From Butyrivibrio sp. (GTDB lineage Bacteria > Bacillota > Clostridia > Lachnospirales > Lachnospiraceae), in assembly GCA_015056585.1 (NCBI GenBank), contig SVFZ01000052.1:116670-180669 (forward strand): a stretch of 64,000 nucleotides of DNA. Direction: 5' to 3'. Numbering within the stretch: the stretch's first letter is position 1; every line of letters starts with the position of its first letter. The position numbers and the translations under genes were made by a program. The notes below the pieces were generated by a model that worked only from the letters and a program-made list of their open reading frames with translations, was not told the origin of the DNA and did not search any database. Below, piece by piece: positions 1 through 9,470 of this stretch.

Positions 1-435
1 GGCTACACTAAATTCATGGATGTAAGTGAAGATCTTTCCAACAAGATTTCCTGCGCCCTTAAGGACTATAAAGACTTTGAATCTTTTTGTGATCGATTAA
101 AGACAAAAGATCTTGCCCATTCCAGGATTTCCAGGGTCTTATGCCATATTCTCCTTGATATTACAGCATCTAACATGGACGAATACAAAAAGGATGGCTA
201 TACCGGCTACGCAAGGATACTGGGGATGAATAAAGCCTCTTCGGAGCTTGTAAAAATAATGCGCAAATCTTCAACCATCCCTGTTATCGGCAATCTGAAA
301 GAAGCGAATACTGCCTTTGAAAAGGATCTGCCAAAGAGACTTTTTGACGAAACGCTTACAGCAAGCATGCTTTGCTTTTCATTGTTCAAAAATACCATTT
401 TAAATGAGTACAGACTCCCTCTGATAATCCAATGA
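1..435 (+). CDS. tmcAL: tRNA(Met) cytidine acetate ligase TmcAL, C-terminal part (5' end outside window)
   Basis: The reading frame is open from base 1, so the gene is cut by the window edge; the ATG at 16 is internal. TmcAL (formerly the YlbM/DUF795 nucleotidyltransferase family) uses ATP and acetate to make N4-acetylcytidine at the wobble base of elongator tRNA-Met. The visible piece matches the family's C-terminal helical region: a HSRISRVLCHILL segment, then YARILGM, then a short proline/isoleucine strand (TIPVIGNL) and a terminal NEYRLPLII. The catalytic nucleotidyltransferase domain lies upstream and is not seen. Recognition rests on this conserved C-terminal pattern. No strong terminator follows, and a separate promoter serves the next gene. 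Confidence 0.82.
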   Translation, partial: GYTKFMDVSEDLSNKISCALKDYKDFESFCDRLKTKDLAHSRISRVLCHILLDITASNMDEYKKDGYTGYARILGMNKASSELVKIMRKSSTIPVIGNLKEANTAFEKDLPKRLFDETLTASMLCFSLFKNTILNEYRLPLIIQ

Positions 436-512
436 TTATTTTGCGCAGTTTCGTATAATTCTTTATGCTAATTTAAGACTTTTACCATTCTAGTCGGATT
501 GAAGTTAGTTTT

Positions 513-540
513 TTGACGTGATAACATAATTATGTATAGG
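513..540 (+). promoter_or_regulatory. Putative sigma-A promoter for the 568-2679 gene
   Basis: TTGACG (513-518), a 16-base spacer and TATAGG (535-540) lie 28 bases before the start codon, with a GGAGG ribosome binding site between. Sequence match only. Confidence 0.5.
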
Positions 541-567
541 CAAAAGATTCATCTTCGGAGGAACTAA

Positions 568-2679
568 ATGGGACTTGTAAAGCTTGAAAAAGGTCAAATT
601 CTCCATAAAGCAGGCTCAGATACAGTTGACAGTATAGAAGTCATAGTTAAGGGTAGTATCGTTATTTCAAACGAATACACTTCAATTACAATGGAAGTCG
701 GCAGTATCATTGGTGTCCCGGAAACTCCCGGAAATCCCTATATATATAATTGTGAGGCTAAAGAAGAAACTACAGTCTATACATATCCCTACAACAGCGA
801 GAGCGATATTCCTCTTGTAATAAAGTCAAATCCAAAAATCGCGCCAATCCTTGCTTCTCAGATGATAGACGGCGCTGCAAAATGCTGCGCTGCATATGAA
901 AAAGAGTTTGAGGAAGCGCAGGCCGAATACGACAAAATCATCTCTGATTATGAAAATTACCCCGATCTTTGCATCAAAGTCGGAGAAACTCATAAAGACT
1001 TCCCTGAAATAAATGAGATAATTGCGCCTGAGAAAAGCCCTGAAATAAATGACTGGAGCTTTGATTTTATCCGCTCTCTTAAAGCAAATGACGCTGCTCT
1101 CAAAAAAGGCTTTTATGCACTTGGAATGGATATATGCGTAGGTATGATCATGAGCGGATACACTTATATCCATCAAATATCAAGCGCTTCCCAGTTGCTT
1201 ATGGAATACAGAAAAGCTCTTAAGCAGAAAACTTCCGGTTTTACTACTACCATGAAGGTTATTTATGCCAGATTAAACGATCTGGAAAATTCAGAAGCCG
1301 GCGGAGAAAGCGTAGTTACTGTTGTAAATGCCCTCAGTACCATCCTGCTCTACTCGGAAGTATCACCTGAAGTTGCCACCAAATTTGAAAATGAGCTTTC
1401 CGAATTTAAAAGTAACAATAACAGATATGATTCCTCTGATGAAGCAAGAGCACTGCGGCGAAACATCTCCTCATCTTTTTATAACGTATATACTTCGGCA
1501 TTTTTAAAGAGCCTTACTGACACCAATATCCCGATGGAAGTAAGAATGTTCTTTATGTTCGGTTTTGTTGATGAAGAACTGGCAGGAGATAAAAATACAA
1601 CAACTCTGTATAACATGGCTAAGGCTTATACCCCTGATCCGGAGGGAAAAGTACTCACGATATATGAGTGGCTCTTAAAAATCTATAATCTGAAGGTTGA
1701 CCCTTCAAAAAATGAATTTGATCAGGATTATCCCTCATATCTTCGCGAGCAGAAAGTAAGCGGCAGTATAAGCGAAGCTCAGATGGATCTTATGATGAAT
1801 GATCCGATCAGCAGACTGACCTTTGAGATAAAAAATCTATTTTCTCTGGGAAACAGAATGACGTTTGGCCGCATATCATCATTTGTCCCTGTTTTTGACA
1901 GCCAGAATGTATTAAGACCACTTGATATGTCTTACCAGACATATGCAAAAGTTCATGGCTACTACGACATGATAAAATCAGTAGACTACGGTGTGTTCTG
2001 CAGATCTGCCCTCTATTCAAATGTTGATATAGGTGTACCTCAGCTCCACTATTCAGATGACATTGATCCTTATATGATTCTTTTCCCAAACGTTGGAAGC
2101 CGCGGATCCCTTTGGCAGGAAATTGAGGGCAAAAACAGAAGAACTCCCGCACGAATGATCATATCCATCTTCAACACAGAGAATACCGAAGAATGCATGA
2201 TAAAGCTCTTTGGTGAATTCAGATGGGAAATGTGCAAAACCGAGCAGGGTGTTCACTGGAATGATGTGACAGATCCTTCCCTTACGTCAATGTATTGCGA
2301 TTACCTGCAGTTTTATAAAAAGAACCCTGCTCTTTCATCTGACAACAAGGAAAAACTCAGGACTGATTTGAAAAAATACAACAATAACTACAAGAACGTT
2401 TTTATAGCAGACTATCTCGCCTATGTAAAATTTGAGGCAGCAAGCTCCCCAAGGCTCAACAAGATTGCCAGAGAAATTCTCTTTACCTTCTGTCCTTTTG
2501 CAAAAGAGCTTCGTGAAAAGATTGCTGATAATCCTCAGTACACAGAACTTATAAATCACTACAACACAAGGATTGCAAATCAGCAAAAGCCGCTGTCAAA
2601 CATTATACTAAGGCTTCAAAAAGAAGATATTCCTATACCCGAAGTAATTTCAAATCAATACAATTTCCTGAAAAAATAA
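568..2679 (+). CDS. Unrecognised 703-residue protein with cyclic-nucleotide-binding-like N-terminal domain
   Basis: Start chosen at 568 because GGAGG lies 6-10 bases upstream. Residues 1-115 read like a CAP_ED/cNMP-binding beta-roll: short alternating strands with turns (KLEKGQILHKAG, IVKGSIVI, EVGSIIGVPE, KEETTVYTYP). The residues of a true cNMP phosphate-binding cassette (GE-x-A...RxA) are not evident, so ligand binding is uncertain. The remaining roughly 580 residues are mostly charged, helical-looking and without a motif I recognise. There is no signal peptide or membrane segment, so it is probably cytoplasmic. It has its own promoter and is followed by a strong hairpin, so it is probably monocistronic. 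Function unknown; a signal-sensing role is only an inference from the N-terminal fold. Confidence 0.75.
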   Translation: MGLVKLEKGQILHKAGSDTVDSIEVIVKGSIVISNEYTSITMEVGSIIGVPETPGNPYIYNCEAKEETTVYTYPYNSESDIPLVIKSNPKIAPILASQMIDGAAKCCAAYEKEFEEAQAEYDKIISDYENYPDLCIKVGETHKDFPEINEIIAPEKSPEINDWSFDFIRSLKANDAALKKGFYALGMDICVGMIMSGYTYIHQISSASQLLMEYRKALKQKTSGFTTTMKVIYARLNDLENSEAGGESVVTVVNALSTILLYSEVSPEVATKFENELSEFKSNNNRYDSSDEARALRRNISSSFYNVYTSAFLKSLTDTNIPMEVRMFFMFGFVDEELAGDKNTTTLYNMAKAYTPDPEGKVLTIYEWLLKIYNLKVDPSKNEFDQDYPSYLREQKVSGSISEAQMDLMMNDPISRLTFEIKNLFSLGNRMTFGRISSFVPVFDSQNVLRPLDMSYQTYAKVHGYYDMIKSVDYGVFCRSALYSNVDIGVPQLHYSDDIDPYMILFPNVGSRGSLWQEIEGKNRRTPARMIISIFNTENTEECMIKLFGEFRWEMCKTEQGVHWNDVTDPSLTSMYCDYLQFYKKNPALSSDNKEKLRTDLKKYNNNYKNVFIADYLAYVKFEAASSPRLNKIAREILFTFCPFAKELREKIADNPQYTELINHYNTRIANQQKPLSNIILRLQKEDIPIPEVISNQYNFLKK

Positions 2680-2758
2680 GAGGAATCCATGTGATATGTA
2701 CCCTCCTTGCCTGGTTTCTTGGTAAAGGGAGTACATATCAATAAGGATTCCTCTTATT
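2675..2758. terminator. Long bidirectional terminator hairpin between convergent genes
   Basis: The 14-base arms AATAAGAGGAATCC (2675-2688) and GGATTCCTCTTATT (2745-2758) are exact complements. A second nested exact pair, TGATATGTAC (2692-2701) and GTACATATCA (2731-2740), lies inside. The left arm overlaps the stop codon of the upstream gene. TTATTTT follows on the plus strand. It separates two converging genes. Confidence 0.8.
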
Positions 2759-2815
2759 TTGTATCAAAACAGCCTTGTGTTAATCAGTATATATCTTGCG
2801 AAGGTCAAACTATTT

Positions 2816-3652
2816 TTAGCATGCAGCATATATTTTCTCGATATGCTCTCTTGCTGCTACCGCATTATCCGGTTTAGTGTCTTCCAAAGTAGCATGGATA
2901 AACGGCTTATACTCTTTTGCAAATTTGCATACGGATGTATAGTCCATTTCGCCAAGTCCACAAGCCATACTCTTCACCGCATCTCCCTGAACAACGCAGT
3001 CCTTAAGGTGTATCATGCAGATTTCTCTTTTAAGAAGGTCCATGGCTTCTTCAAATACTTCTTCTCTCCTGTCATAGTTGTCTGTCCAAAGAAGATTTAC
3101 CGGGTCAAAAATGATCTGAAGGTTTGGAGATGAGATTCTGTCGAGAACCTGCCTTGCCCTTTGGGGACTGTAAACTATATGCCTGTATACAGGTTCGATA
3201 GCTACAATGACACCCATCTTTTCAGCATAGTCCACAACAGGTCTTAGATTATTTATAAATGTATCCAGAGCCTCTTTTGAATGACAAGCCTCTTTATCAT
3301 AATGGTAATCCGTATTTGGAGCACCGGTTTCAGTCCCCACCATACCTGCTCCCATAAGCGATGCATAGCGAATATGAGCCATATACTTGTCCTGATTGGC
3401 TTTTAAAGCCTTCTCATCAGGTGTTGCAAGGTTAAGATAGCAGCCAAGTACCGCCACATCAAGATCAGCTCTCCTGAAAGCATCTCTCATGTACATTGCA
3501 TATCCCGGTGTCAGAGCATCGGTATCTGCTGTAAATCCGGGCACCTTTGAGAGTGCAATATGTGTGCAGCTAAATCCCTGTCTTTTTATCTCCTGTAGTC
3601 TCTCCTCAAAAGGAAGCTCTACTGTATCATGAAATCTGATTCCAATTTGCAT
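2816..3652 (-). CDS. Sugar phosphate isomerase/epimerase-like TIM barrel protein
   Basis: 278 residues, the usual length of the xylose isomerase-like (AP endonuclease family 2) TIM barrel. The metal-binding residues expected of sugar epimerases/isomerases are in place: Glu153 (AIEPV), Asp183 (IFDPVN), His215 (MIHLKD) and Glu257 (HATLED). Such enzymes interconvert keto-sugars or act on inositol intermediates; the substrate cannot be told from sequence. No signal peptide, so cytoplasmic. A GGGAGAG ribosome binding site lies just upstream of the ATG. It stands alone between the terminator at 2675-2758 and the chemotaxis receptor; the nearby sugar island makes a role in sugar catabolism plausible. 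Confidence 0.8.
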   Translation of the reverse strand: MQIGIRFHDTVELPFEERLQEIKRQGFSCTHIALSKVPGFTADTDALTPGYAMYMRDAFRRADLDVAVLGCYLNLATPDEKALKANQDKYMAHIRYASLMGAGMVGTETGAPNTDYHYDKEACHSKEALDTFINNLRPVVDYAEKMGVIVAIEPVYRHIVYSPQRARQVLDRISSPNLQIIFDPVNLLWTDNYDRREEVFEEAMDLLKREICMIHLKDCVVQGDAVKSMACGLGEMDYTSVCKFAKEYKPFIHATLEDTKPDNAVAAREHIEKIYAAC

Positions 3653-3768
3653 ATAGGTTATCTCTCCCTTACATAATATTAGTTTTTCACATATTTATTA
3701 TCCTAAACATCCACTGCAATAACAAGGAAAAAAAGCTACGAAATCTGTCATTTTCGACCGATTAAAAA

Positions 3769-3794
3769 CCCTCCGGATCCAAAAATCCGGAGGG
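3769..3794 (-). terminator. Intrinsic terminator after the chemotaxis receptor gene
   Basis: CCCTCCGGAT (3769-3778) and ATCCGGAGGG (3785-3794) form a perfect 10-bp stem with a 6-base loop. On the minus strand it is followed by TTTTTAAT. It lies 34 bases after the stop of the receptor gene at 3829. Confidence 0.9.
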
Positions 3795-3828
3795 CATATA
3801 TAAATAGCTAAATTAAAAGCAATCCCAT

Positions 3829-5616
3829 TTACATGTTGATAAACTGCTTAGTACTCTCATTGAGCTTGTCAGTTACATCATTATTGGTATCCATTGCTGA
3901 ACTGATACCGGAAATCTCATCAACAATATACTGTGAGCTCTCAGCAGACTGGCTGATTGCCTTTGTTGACTCCTGAACAGATTCCGAAATAGATGTTACA
4001 GAATCTGACATTTCTCCCATTATTTCGTTTAGATTCTGAGTCTGCTCAGAAATTCCATCAAGCATCTCATTGATGATCTTGGCTGTCTCTTCGTACTTCT
4101 CACCGGTTCCTACATAGGAATCATAATCAGCAAGAACTGTGGTATTGATAAACTCAAGCACCTGCATGGCGTTATCTGCAAGAGTCTTAACAGCCTCTGT
4201 AACCTCATTACTGATAACCTGGATATTTCCGGCAGTCTGGCGTGAATTATCTGCCAGTGAACTGATCTCCTCAGCAACTACAGAGAATCCCTTTCCTGCT
4301 TCTCCTGCTCTTGCTGCCTCGATAGAAGCATTTAAAGCAAGAAGGTTTGTCTGCGATGCAATATCAAGGATAACCTTCGTAAGTTCATTGATCTGAGCAA
4401 CCTTTTCACTATCCTTAACAGACTGTTCCAATACTCCTGAGAGTTCTTCCATTCTGGCTCCGGTATTATCCTTCTTGTTCTGTGCAGCATTCTTGATCTC
4501 AATAGCCTCAGCCCTGATTTCTTCTGCTTTAGCAGTACCATCTTCTACGCCGGCGCTGATGCTGTCAGTAGCAGATTTAACTTCTTCAAGCTTTTCGTTC
4601 ATAACATCTGCTGTTTCGGATACATTCTGCATGCTGGCAGAAAGTTCTTCCAAAGCAGCTGATGTATTGGTAATATTGTCACTGGCAAGCTGGATCTGGT
4701 TTGTCATGTTTTCAGAGGATTCTGTAAGTGTTACAGTTCCATCCTTAACATTTTTGAGTATCCCCTGCAGAGTTTCGATGAAATGGTTAAATCCGTTTTT
4801 GATAAGTACAAGCTCTGATGAAGTCTTTGTCTTTACTCTGACTGTCAGATCGCCCTTATGGTCTTGAATATCACTTATGATATCATCAATTTCACCTGCA
4901 ATACTCTTAACCTTCTTACCGATGAGCTTGTAATTGATATACAGGAAAGCAATAATCGCAAGAATATAAACCAACATCAGAATATTAACCAGCGAAACTG
5001 CACTATTGGCTATTCCCATCATAGTATTATGAGAATCAACTTCAACCGCAGCAACCTCCTGGTTTAAAATGCTCAGGGCATCCTTCATATTTGCAAGCTG
5101 TGTAGAACATTCTGCAAAGACAACCTGTACAATAGTATCAGTATCATCTTTGGGTGCAGCTTCTATAACCTTCTGATAACCGGTTTTGTATTCTGCATAA
5201 TTTGATTCCAGGATCTTTACCTGTTCAAGTGCCTCGCTTCCCGGTGTGGATATCATACGGAAAAAGTCCCCGATACCGGCAAGAGATTCATCCATTTCTG
5301 TCAGGCATGTCTGCATCTCAGGTACTTTTGTCTCAATCTGCCCCAATCCTTTAATAGTATCAAACATGGCAGCCATAGCAAAACCATCGTTATCAATAAT
5401 ACGCATGTCAACTTCAAAAACACGCATATCATCCATTACGGCTTCCACATTTCCGGAAATTGTAACAGACTGCTTTGTAATATTCATCATCTGCGTTGTC
5501 ACAACAGCGATAGATATTACAAACAGAATAAGCAGTGCCAGATAAGACAATGCACTCATACCTGACACTGTTTTGAAAATTGGAATTCTTTCGGAATCAT
5601 TCTTTTTATTAGCCAT
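3829..5616 (-). CDS. Methyl-accepting chemotaxis protein (four-helix-bundle sensor type)
   Basis: 595-residue transmembrane chemoreceptor. A cytoplasmic tail of about 20 residues is followed by membrane segment 1 (about 21-44) and a mostly helical extracytoplasmic region (about 45-205) resembling a 4HB_MCP ligand domain. Membrane segment 2 is at about 206-228, then a HAMP linker and the signalling domain. The hallmark hairpin tip is present ([20 protein letters not shown], then [11 protein letters not shown]). It should signal through CheA/CheW to the flagellar motor; no che genes are in this window. AAGGAGA sets the start. Monocistronic, with a strong terminator downstream. The ligand is unknown. 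Confidence 0.93.
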   Translation of the reverse strand: MANKKNDSERIPIFKTVSGMSALSYLALLILFVISIAVVTTQMMNITKQSVTISGNVEAVMDDMRVFEVDMRIIDNDGFAMAAMFDTIKGLGQIETKVPEMQTCLTEMDESLAGIGDFFRMISTPGSEALEQVKILESNYAEYKTGYQKVIEAAPKDDTDTIVQVVFAECSTQLANMKDALSILNQEVAAVEVDSHNTMMGIANSAVSLVNILMLVYILAIIAFLYINYKLIGKKVKSIAGEIDDIISDIQDHKGDLTVRVKTKTSSELVLIKNGFNHFIETLQGILKNVKDGTVTLTESSENMTNQIQLASDNITNTSAALEELSASMQNVSETADVMNEKLEEVKSATDSISAGVEDGTAKAEEIRAEAIEIKNAAQNKKDNTGARMEELSGVLEQSVKDSEKVAQINELTKVILDIASQTNLLALNASIEAARAGEAGKGFSVVAEEISSLADNSRQTAGNIQVISNEVTEAVKTLADNAMQVLEFINTTVLADYDSYVGTGEKYEETAKIINEMLDGISEQTQNLNEIMGEMSDSVTSISESVQESTKAISQSAESSQYIVDEISGISSAMDTNNDVTDKLNESTKQFINM

Positions 5617-5698
5617 TTCTATTCTCCTTTTATATAAATAATAAGGACAAATTGTACATAACTAATTTTATCGTTTTTCCGTGCCAATGTATTCATTT

Positions 5699-7648
5699 TT
5701 ATGCTTTTTTAATAAAAAAAATTGCATTTTTATTATTAGCTTTTCCAGCGTAGCAAAACATGCCACAAAGAGCTCCTGTAAACCTTTTTCCGCGTTTTAA
5801 TCCCTCATCGCAGAGGTAATAAACGTTATCAAGGCTTGTAAAAAGAATATCCGAAGTACCATCATTTTTTTCATAAATATCTTCAAGTTCACAATAGTAA
5901 AAGGACCTTTTCAGGAAGTGAGTATCCATCGTAAGTTTCAGGTATTTTGTATTTTCCGAAAAAGATATTTCCTGCTCCATTATGTCATCATCATCGCCTA
6001 TGTGCTGATTCAAAAATATATATGTTTTCCCGTCTTTATTCTTAAGTCCGAAAAGAAGATATGTACTCTCATCATAATAACCGGTTATTCCGGCACTTTG
6101 CCCCTCTTCCAGTTCAGGGATTTCAAGATAGACTGAATATATTTCAGAAAATGATGTCTGTCTTGTGAGGGCCAGATTTTTTGCTTTTATTGATGAAAAG
6201 CTCTCTCTGCTTCCTTTTATTTCAAATCGCCTGAATGCATCGTTATCTGAGCAAACAATATCACCTTCTTTTAAAGAGCGTGTTGTCATGTAGTCAAAAG
6301 GAAGAGAGCAAGGCGAAATCTTTACATGACAGGAGTCATTTTCAGTCTCAGGATAGGGCTTTATCTGCATACAGGAAGGTCCCTTAAGGGAATTGACAAT
6401 TGGCCATCCATCCGCAGTCCAGGTAACAGGGTCAAGAGCAGTCTCTCTTCCCAAAATGCTGTATTCATCGCCAATTTGCCTGCCACACAGATACACCATG
6501 TACCATCTGCCGTCAGGTGTTTCCACCAGATCTCCGTGTCCGCATCTTTGAATAGTTGCTCCCTCATCATTTTGTCTCATTATTGGGTTATAGGGACAGG
6601 GCTCATAAACGCCCATCAGCTCTTTGCTTCTTGCCACAGTTACTCTGTGCCCCTCTCCTGTGCCGCCCTCTGCCTGTAAGAGGTAATAATATCCGTCTTT
6701 TTTGTAGATATGCGGCCCTTCCGGCGCTCTTTTATTACTTCCGTAGTAAAGGAGTTTTGCATCGGATATCTTTTTTGTGCCGGTCTTATCAAGCTCAAAT
6801 ATCCTTGCGCCCCTGTTCAGGAGCATATAACGCCTTCCGTCATCATCATTAAAAAGTCCGGGATCTATTCCATCTTCATCAATGAAAACAGGTTCGGAGT
6901 AAGGGCCTTCAGGTTTATCCGAATACACAACCATCTGCCTTCTGAAAACCGTGCCCGTATCATTTAATCTGTATGTGGCGGCAATGTAAAATTTACCTTC
7001 ATAGTAGGAAATATCCGGAGCCCAGTAGCCTCTTCCCCCTTCCAGATCATCAAGATACGCCCACCTGGGATTTGTGATTGCGTGACCTATTATCTCCCAG
7101 TGCACAAGGTCTTTTGAGTGTGATATCGGGATACAGGGAAAAAAGATGAAGGATGAATTTACCATGTAGTAATCATCACCCACACGGCATATGGAAGGGT
7201 CAGGGAAAAAGCCGCATCTTATCGGATTTCGGTAAAAGTCTTCATAGGGATGTTTGTACTTTTCCTCAAGAAACTCTTCTATACTCTCGTATCCATGCTC
7301 TTTTTCCAAAAGATCATCTATTTGCAAAGAAGCTTTACATTCAAAAGACTCTAAGATTTCTTTGATCTTTTGCTTACTTTCTTTGTCATCTTTTGCAAGG
7401 ATCATCAAATGCACAATATCCCAGGGTGTCACAAGGTCTTCGTCTCCCTGGAGCGGATCCAGACCACACCTGTCTGTAAGATACTTAAACATTTCACAGT
7501 TTCCTGAGACAGCCGCATAGTGCAGAGCTGTCCTATGCTTTTTAGCAAATTCATTGAGGCTCGATCTCGAGTACTCAACAATCCATTTAACCAGTTCAAA
7601 ATCCCCTGTAATTGCCGCTTCATATATGGAAATGCTTCCTACATCCAT
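5699..7648 (-). CDS. Ankyrin-repeat / glycoside hydrolase family 43 fusion (beta-xylosidase or arabinofuranosidase type)
   Basis: 649 residues. Residues 1 to about 100 read as ankyrin repeats (IYEAAITGDFELVKWIVEY, then TALHYAAVSGNCEMFKYL). A charged linker follows, and from about residue 139 a five-bladed GH43 domain (RNPIRCGFFPDPSICRV). Expected catalytic positions are present: Asp150 as general base in FPDPS, the Asp in GIDPGLFNDDDG, and the Glu in PEGPHIY. A beta-sandwich-like region ends the protein. No signal peptide, so it acts on imported oligosaccharides in the cytoplasm. GAGGAGAG sets the start. Last gene of the transporter-CE12-GH43 run, 28 bases after the neighbouring GH43. The fusion of a protein-interaction domain to a GH43 is unusual. 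Exact substrate unproven. Confidence 0.88.
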   Translation of the reverse strand: MDVGSISIYEAAITGDFELVKWIVEYSRSSLNEFAKKHRTALHYAAVSGNCEMFKYLTDRCGLDPLQGDEDLVTPWDIVHLMILAKDDKESKQKIKEILESFECKASLQIDDLLEKEHGYESIEEFLEEKYKHPYEDFYRNPIRCGFFPDPSICRVGDDYYMVNSSFIFFPCIPISHSKDLVHWEIIGHAITNPRWAYLDDLEGGRGYWAPDISYYEGKFYIAATYRLNDTGTVFRRQMVVYSDKPEGPYSEPVFIDEDGIDPGLFNDDDGRRYMLLNRGARIFELDKTGTKKISDAKLLYYGSNKRAPEGPHIYKKDGYYYLLQAEGGTGEGHRVTVARSKELMGVYEPCPYNPIMRQNDEGATIQRCGHGDLVETPDGRWYMVYLCGRQIGDEYSILGRETALDPVTWTADGWPIVNSLKGPSCMQIKPYPETENDSCHVKISPCSLPFDYMTTRSLKEGDIVCSDNDAFRRFEIKGSRESFSSIKAKNLALTRQTSFSEIYSVYLEIPELEEGQSAGITGYYDESTYLLFGLKNKDGKTYIFLNQHIGDDDDIMEQEISFSENTKYLKLTMDTHFLKRSFYYCELEDIYEKNDGTSDILFTSLDNVYYLCDEGLKRGKRFTGALCGMFCYAGKANNKNAIFFIKKA

Positions 7649-7676
7649 GTTACTCTCCTCATACGTTCCTATAGTT

Positions 7677-9389
7677 TTACAGCTCTGTGGTTTTTACATA
7701 ATAAAAGTCCGCAAAGCCGGCATCTTTGCATTCAGAATTACTTCCCAGTGCATAGATTCCGATTTTCGCGCCAACCCATGTATGATCAGATGGTGTGTAA
7801 CTTATACCGGTGTCCATATACTCACCGTTTCCAAACTTTACAAATACTTTCAGGTGCGGATTCTCGCCGGTAAGAGGTTTGTAAACGTTTTGGAAATACA
7901 GCTTTTCGGAATCGGTTTTTTCTTTTTCCGGAAGATCAAAAATCATCTTCCAGGTTATGTCTGATATACTCTCACAGCTAAAGTCCGCACCATAATACTC
8001 CGCTATATTACAGGAACTTATTACTGTTTCTTTTTTATCATGATCGCCACCGGAAGACTCACAGACCTTTAAGGAAAAAGAGCCTTCTAAAGCCTTCTCA
8101 ATGAAAGCTGTAATGTACTGTCCGCCAGTCATAACAACTCCGGCTCTTTCACCGTCCCGAAGCCCTTTGGCACTCATTTTTATTTCCGTTTCAAACACAG
8201 GGAAAATAAGTTTCTGAGTAAGTACATTTGAGCTGTTCCAAATAATGGGCCTCTCATCTTTAGAAGTATTTAGTGCATAAAGCCTTATTCCACCCTTAGT
8301 ATCCTCTGCGCACAGTGCATCTGAATTTCTGTTATTTAAACATTCATGCTCCGGGATACCGGAACAAAATGACTCATTATGGTTTCCAAGCCACTGCCAC
8401 AAAAGGCCGTATTTCCCATTTTCAAAATAATCAGAGGCTTCAAGACATGCAGGCTCTTTACTTTCATATCCGGTGTTTGGTTTTTCCATTTCAAAAGCCG
8501 GCTCTCCCCATCCTTCGCAAGATGCATTTACACCAATTACAGGCCAGCCGTCGTTCCATTTTACTGGCTGCAGATGGCATATCCTTCCATAAAGACCTCT
8601 GTCCTGAAAATGAATGAACCATTCGTCGCCATTTACAGTATCCACAAGACCGCCCTGGTGAGGACCGTTTATCACTGTATTTCCGGTGTCCATGATCTTT
8701 TTAATCTCAAAAGGCCCGTGAATGTCCTTTGAACGCAGCGCCACCTGATAGCCGTCCTTTACTCCTCCTGCCGGTGCAAGAATGTAGTAATAGCCATCTC
8801 TTTTGTAAACCTTTGGACCTTCTATTGTGAGAGCCTCGTGTTTTGGATCATTACCGTTAAATATAAAATGATCCTCAGATAATACAGAAAGACCGTCAGG
8901 ACTGATTTCAAAAATACCAAGTATACTCTTGAAACCTATTCTGCTCTTGGCATAACCGTGGATAACATAAGCCCTGCCATCATCATCCCAAAAAGGGCAT
9001 GGATCTATAAGTCCTTTGCCCTCAAGAATACATACCGGCTCATCCCACTTGCCCAAAGGATCTTTTGTCTTTACCACGTAATATCCTTCATCAGGCATTC
9101 CGTAAAAGATGTAAAATACTCCCTCATGATACCTTATAGCAGGAGCCCATACTCCCTCAGAGTGCCTTGGAATATTAAATCTCTCCTCTTTGATATTTTT
9201 AAGGGCATAATTTACAAGCTTCCAATTGACAAGATCCTTTGATGTTAAAATCGGAAGCCCCGGTGTATAGTTAAAACTGCTTGCAGTCAAATAATATGTA
9301 TCATCAACCCTGATAACATCAGGATCGGAATAATCAGCAAAAAGAATTGGATTTCTGTATTTTCCATTCCCCTGATCTGAAAAACGCAT
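7677..9389 (-). CDS. GH43 beta-xylosidase with C-terminal beta-sandwich
   Basis: Start placed at 9389 (570 residues), because GGAGG at 9397-9401 sits 7 bases ahead of that ATG; the frame is open a further 24 codons upstream to 9461 without a ribosome binding site. The N-terminal GH43 blade domain carries the catalytic pattern ADYSDPDVIRV (base Asp22), LIDPCPFWDDDG and TIEGPKVYKRDG (acid Glu). The C-terminal roughly 230 residues fit the concanavalin-like domain of XynB-type xylosidases. It would release xylose (or arabinose) from short oligosaccharides in the cytoplasm; no signal peptide. It lies between the CE12 esterase and the ankyrin-GH43 gene, an order consistent with stepwise trimming of acetylated oligomers. 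Confidence 0.9.
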   Translation of the reverse strand: MRFSDQGNGKYRNPILFADYSDPDVIRVDDTYYLTASSFNYTPGLPILTSKDLVNWKLVNYALKNIKEERFNIPRHSEGVWAPAIRYHEGVFYIFYGMPDEGYYVVKTKDPLGKWDEPVCILEGKGLIDPCPFWDDDGRAYVIHGYAKSRIGFKSILGIFEISPDGLSVLSEDHFIFNGNDPKHEALTIEGPKVYKRDGYYYILAPAGGVKDGYQVALRSKDIHGPFEIKKIMDTGNTVINGPHQGGLVDTVNGDEWFIHFQDRGLYGRICHLQPVKWNDGWPVIGVNASCEGWGEPAFEMEKPNTGYESKEPACLEASDYFENGKYGLLWQWLGNHNESFCSGIPEHECLNNRNSDALCAEDTKGGIRLYALNTSKDERPIIWNSSNVLTQKLIFPVFETEIKMSAKGLRDGERAGVVMTGGQYITAFIEKALEGSFSLKVCESSGGDHDKKETVISSCNIAEYYGADFSCESISDITWKMIFDLPEKEKTDSEKLYFQNVYKPLTGENPHLKVFVKFGNGEYMDTGISYTPSDHTWVGAKIGIYALGSNSECKDAGFADFYYVKTTEL

Positions 9390-9470
9390 AAAAAAGCCTC
9401 CATTCATATTCCGAAAAATTTTTGTTGTAATTTGCTTGTCAACCACTATATGAGCAGACACAAATGAAAA

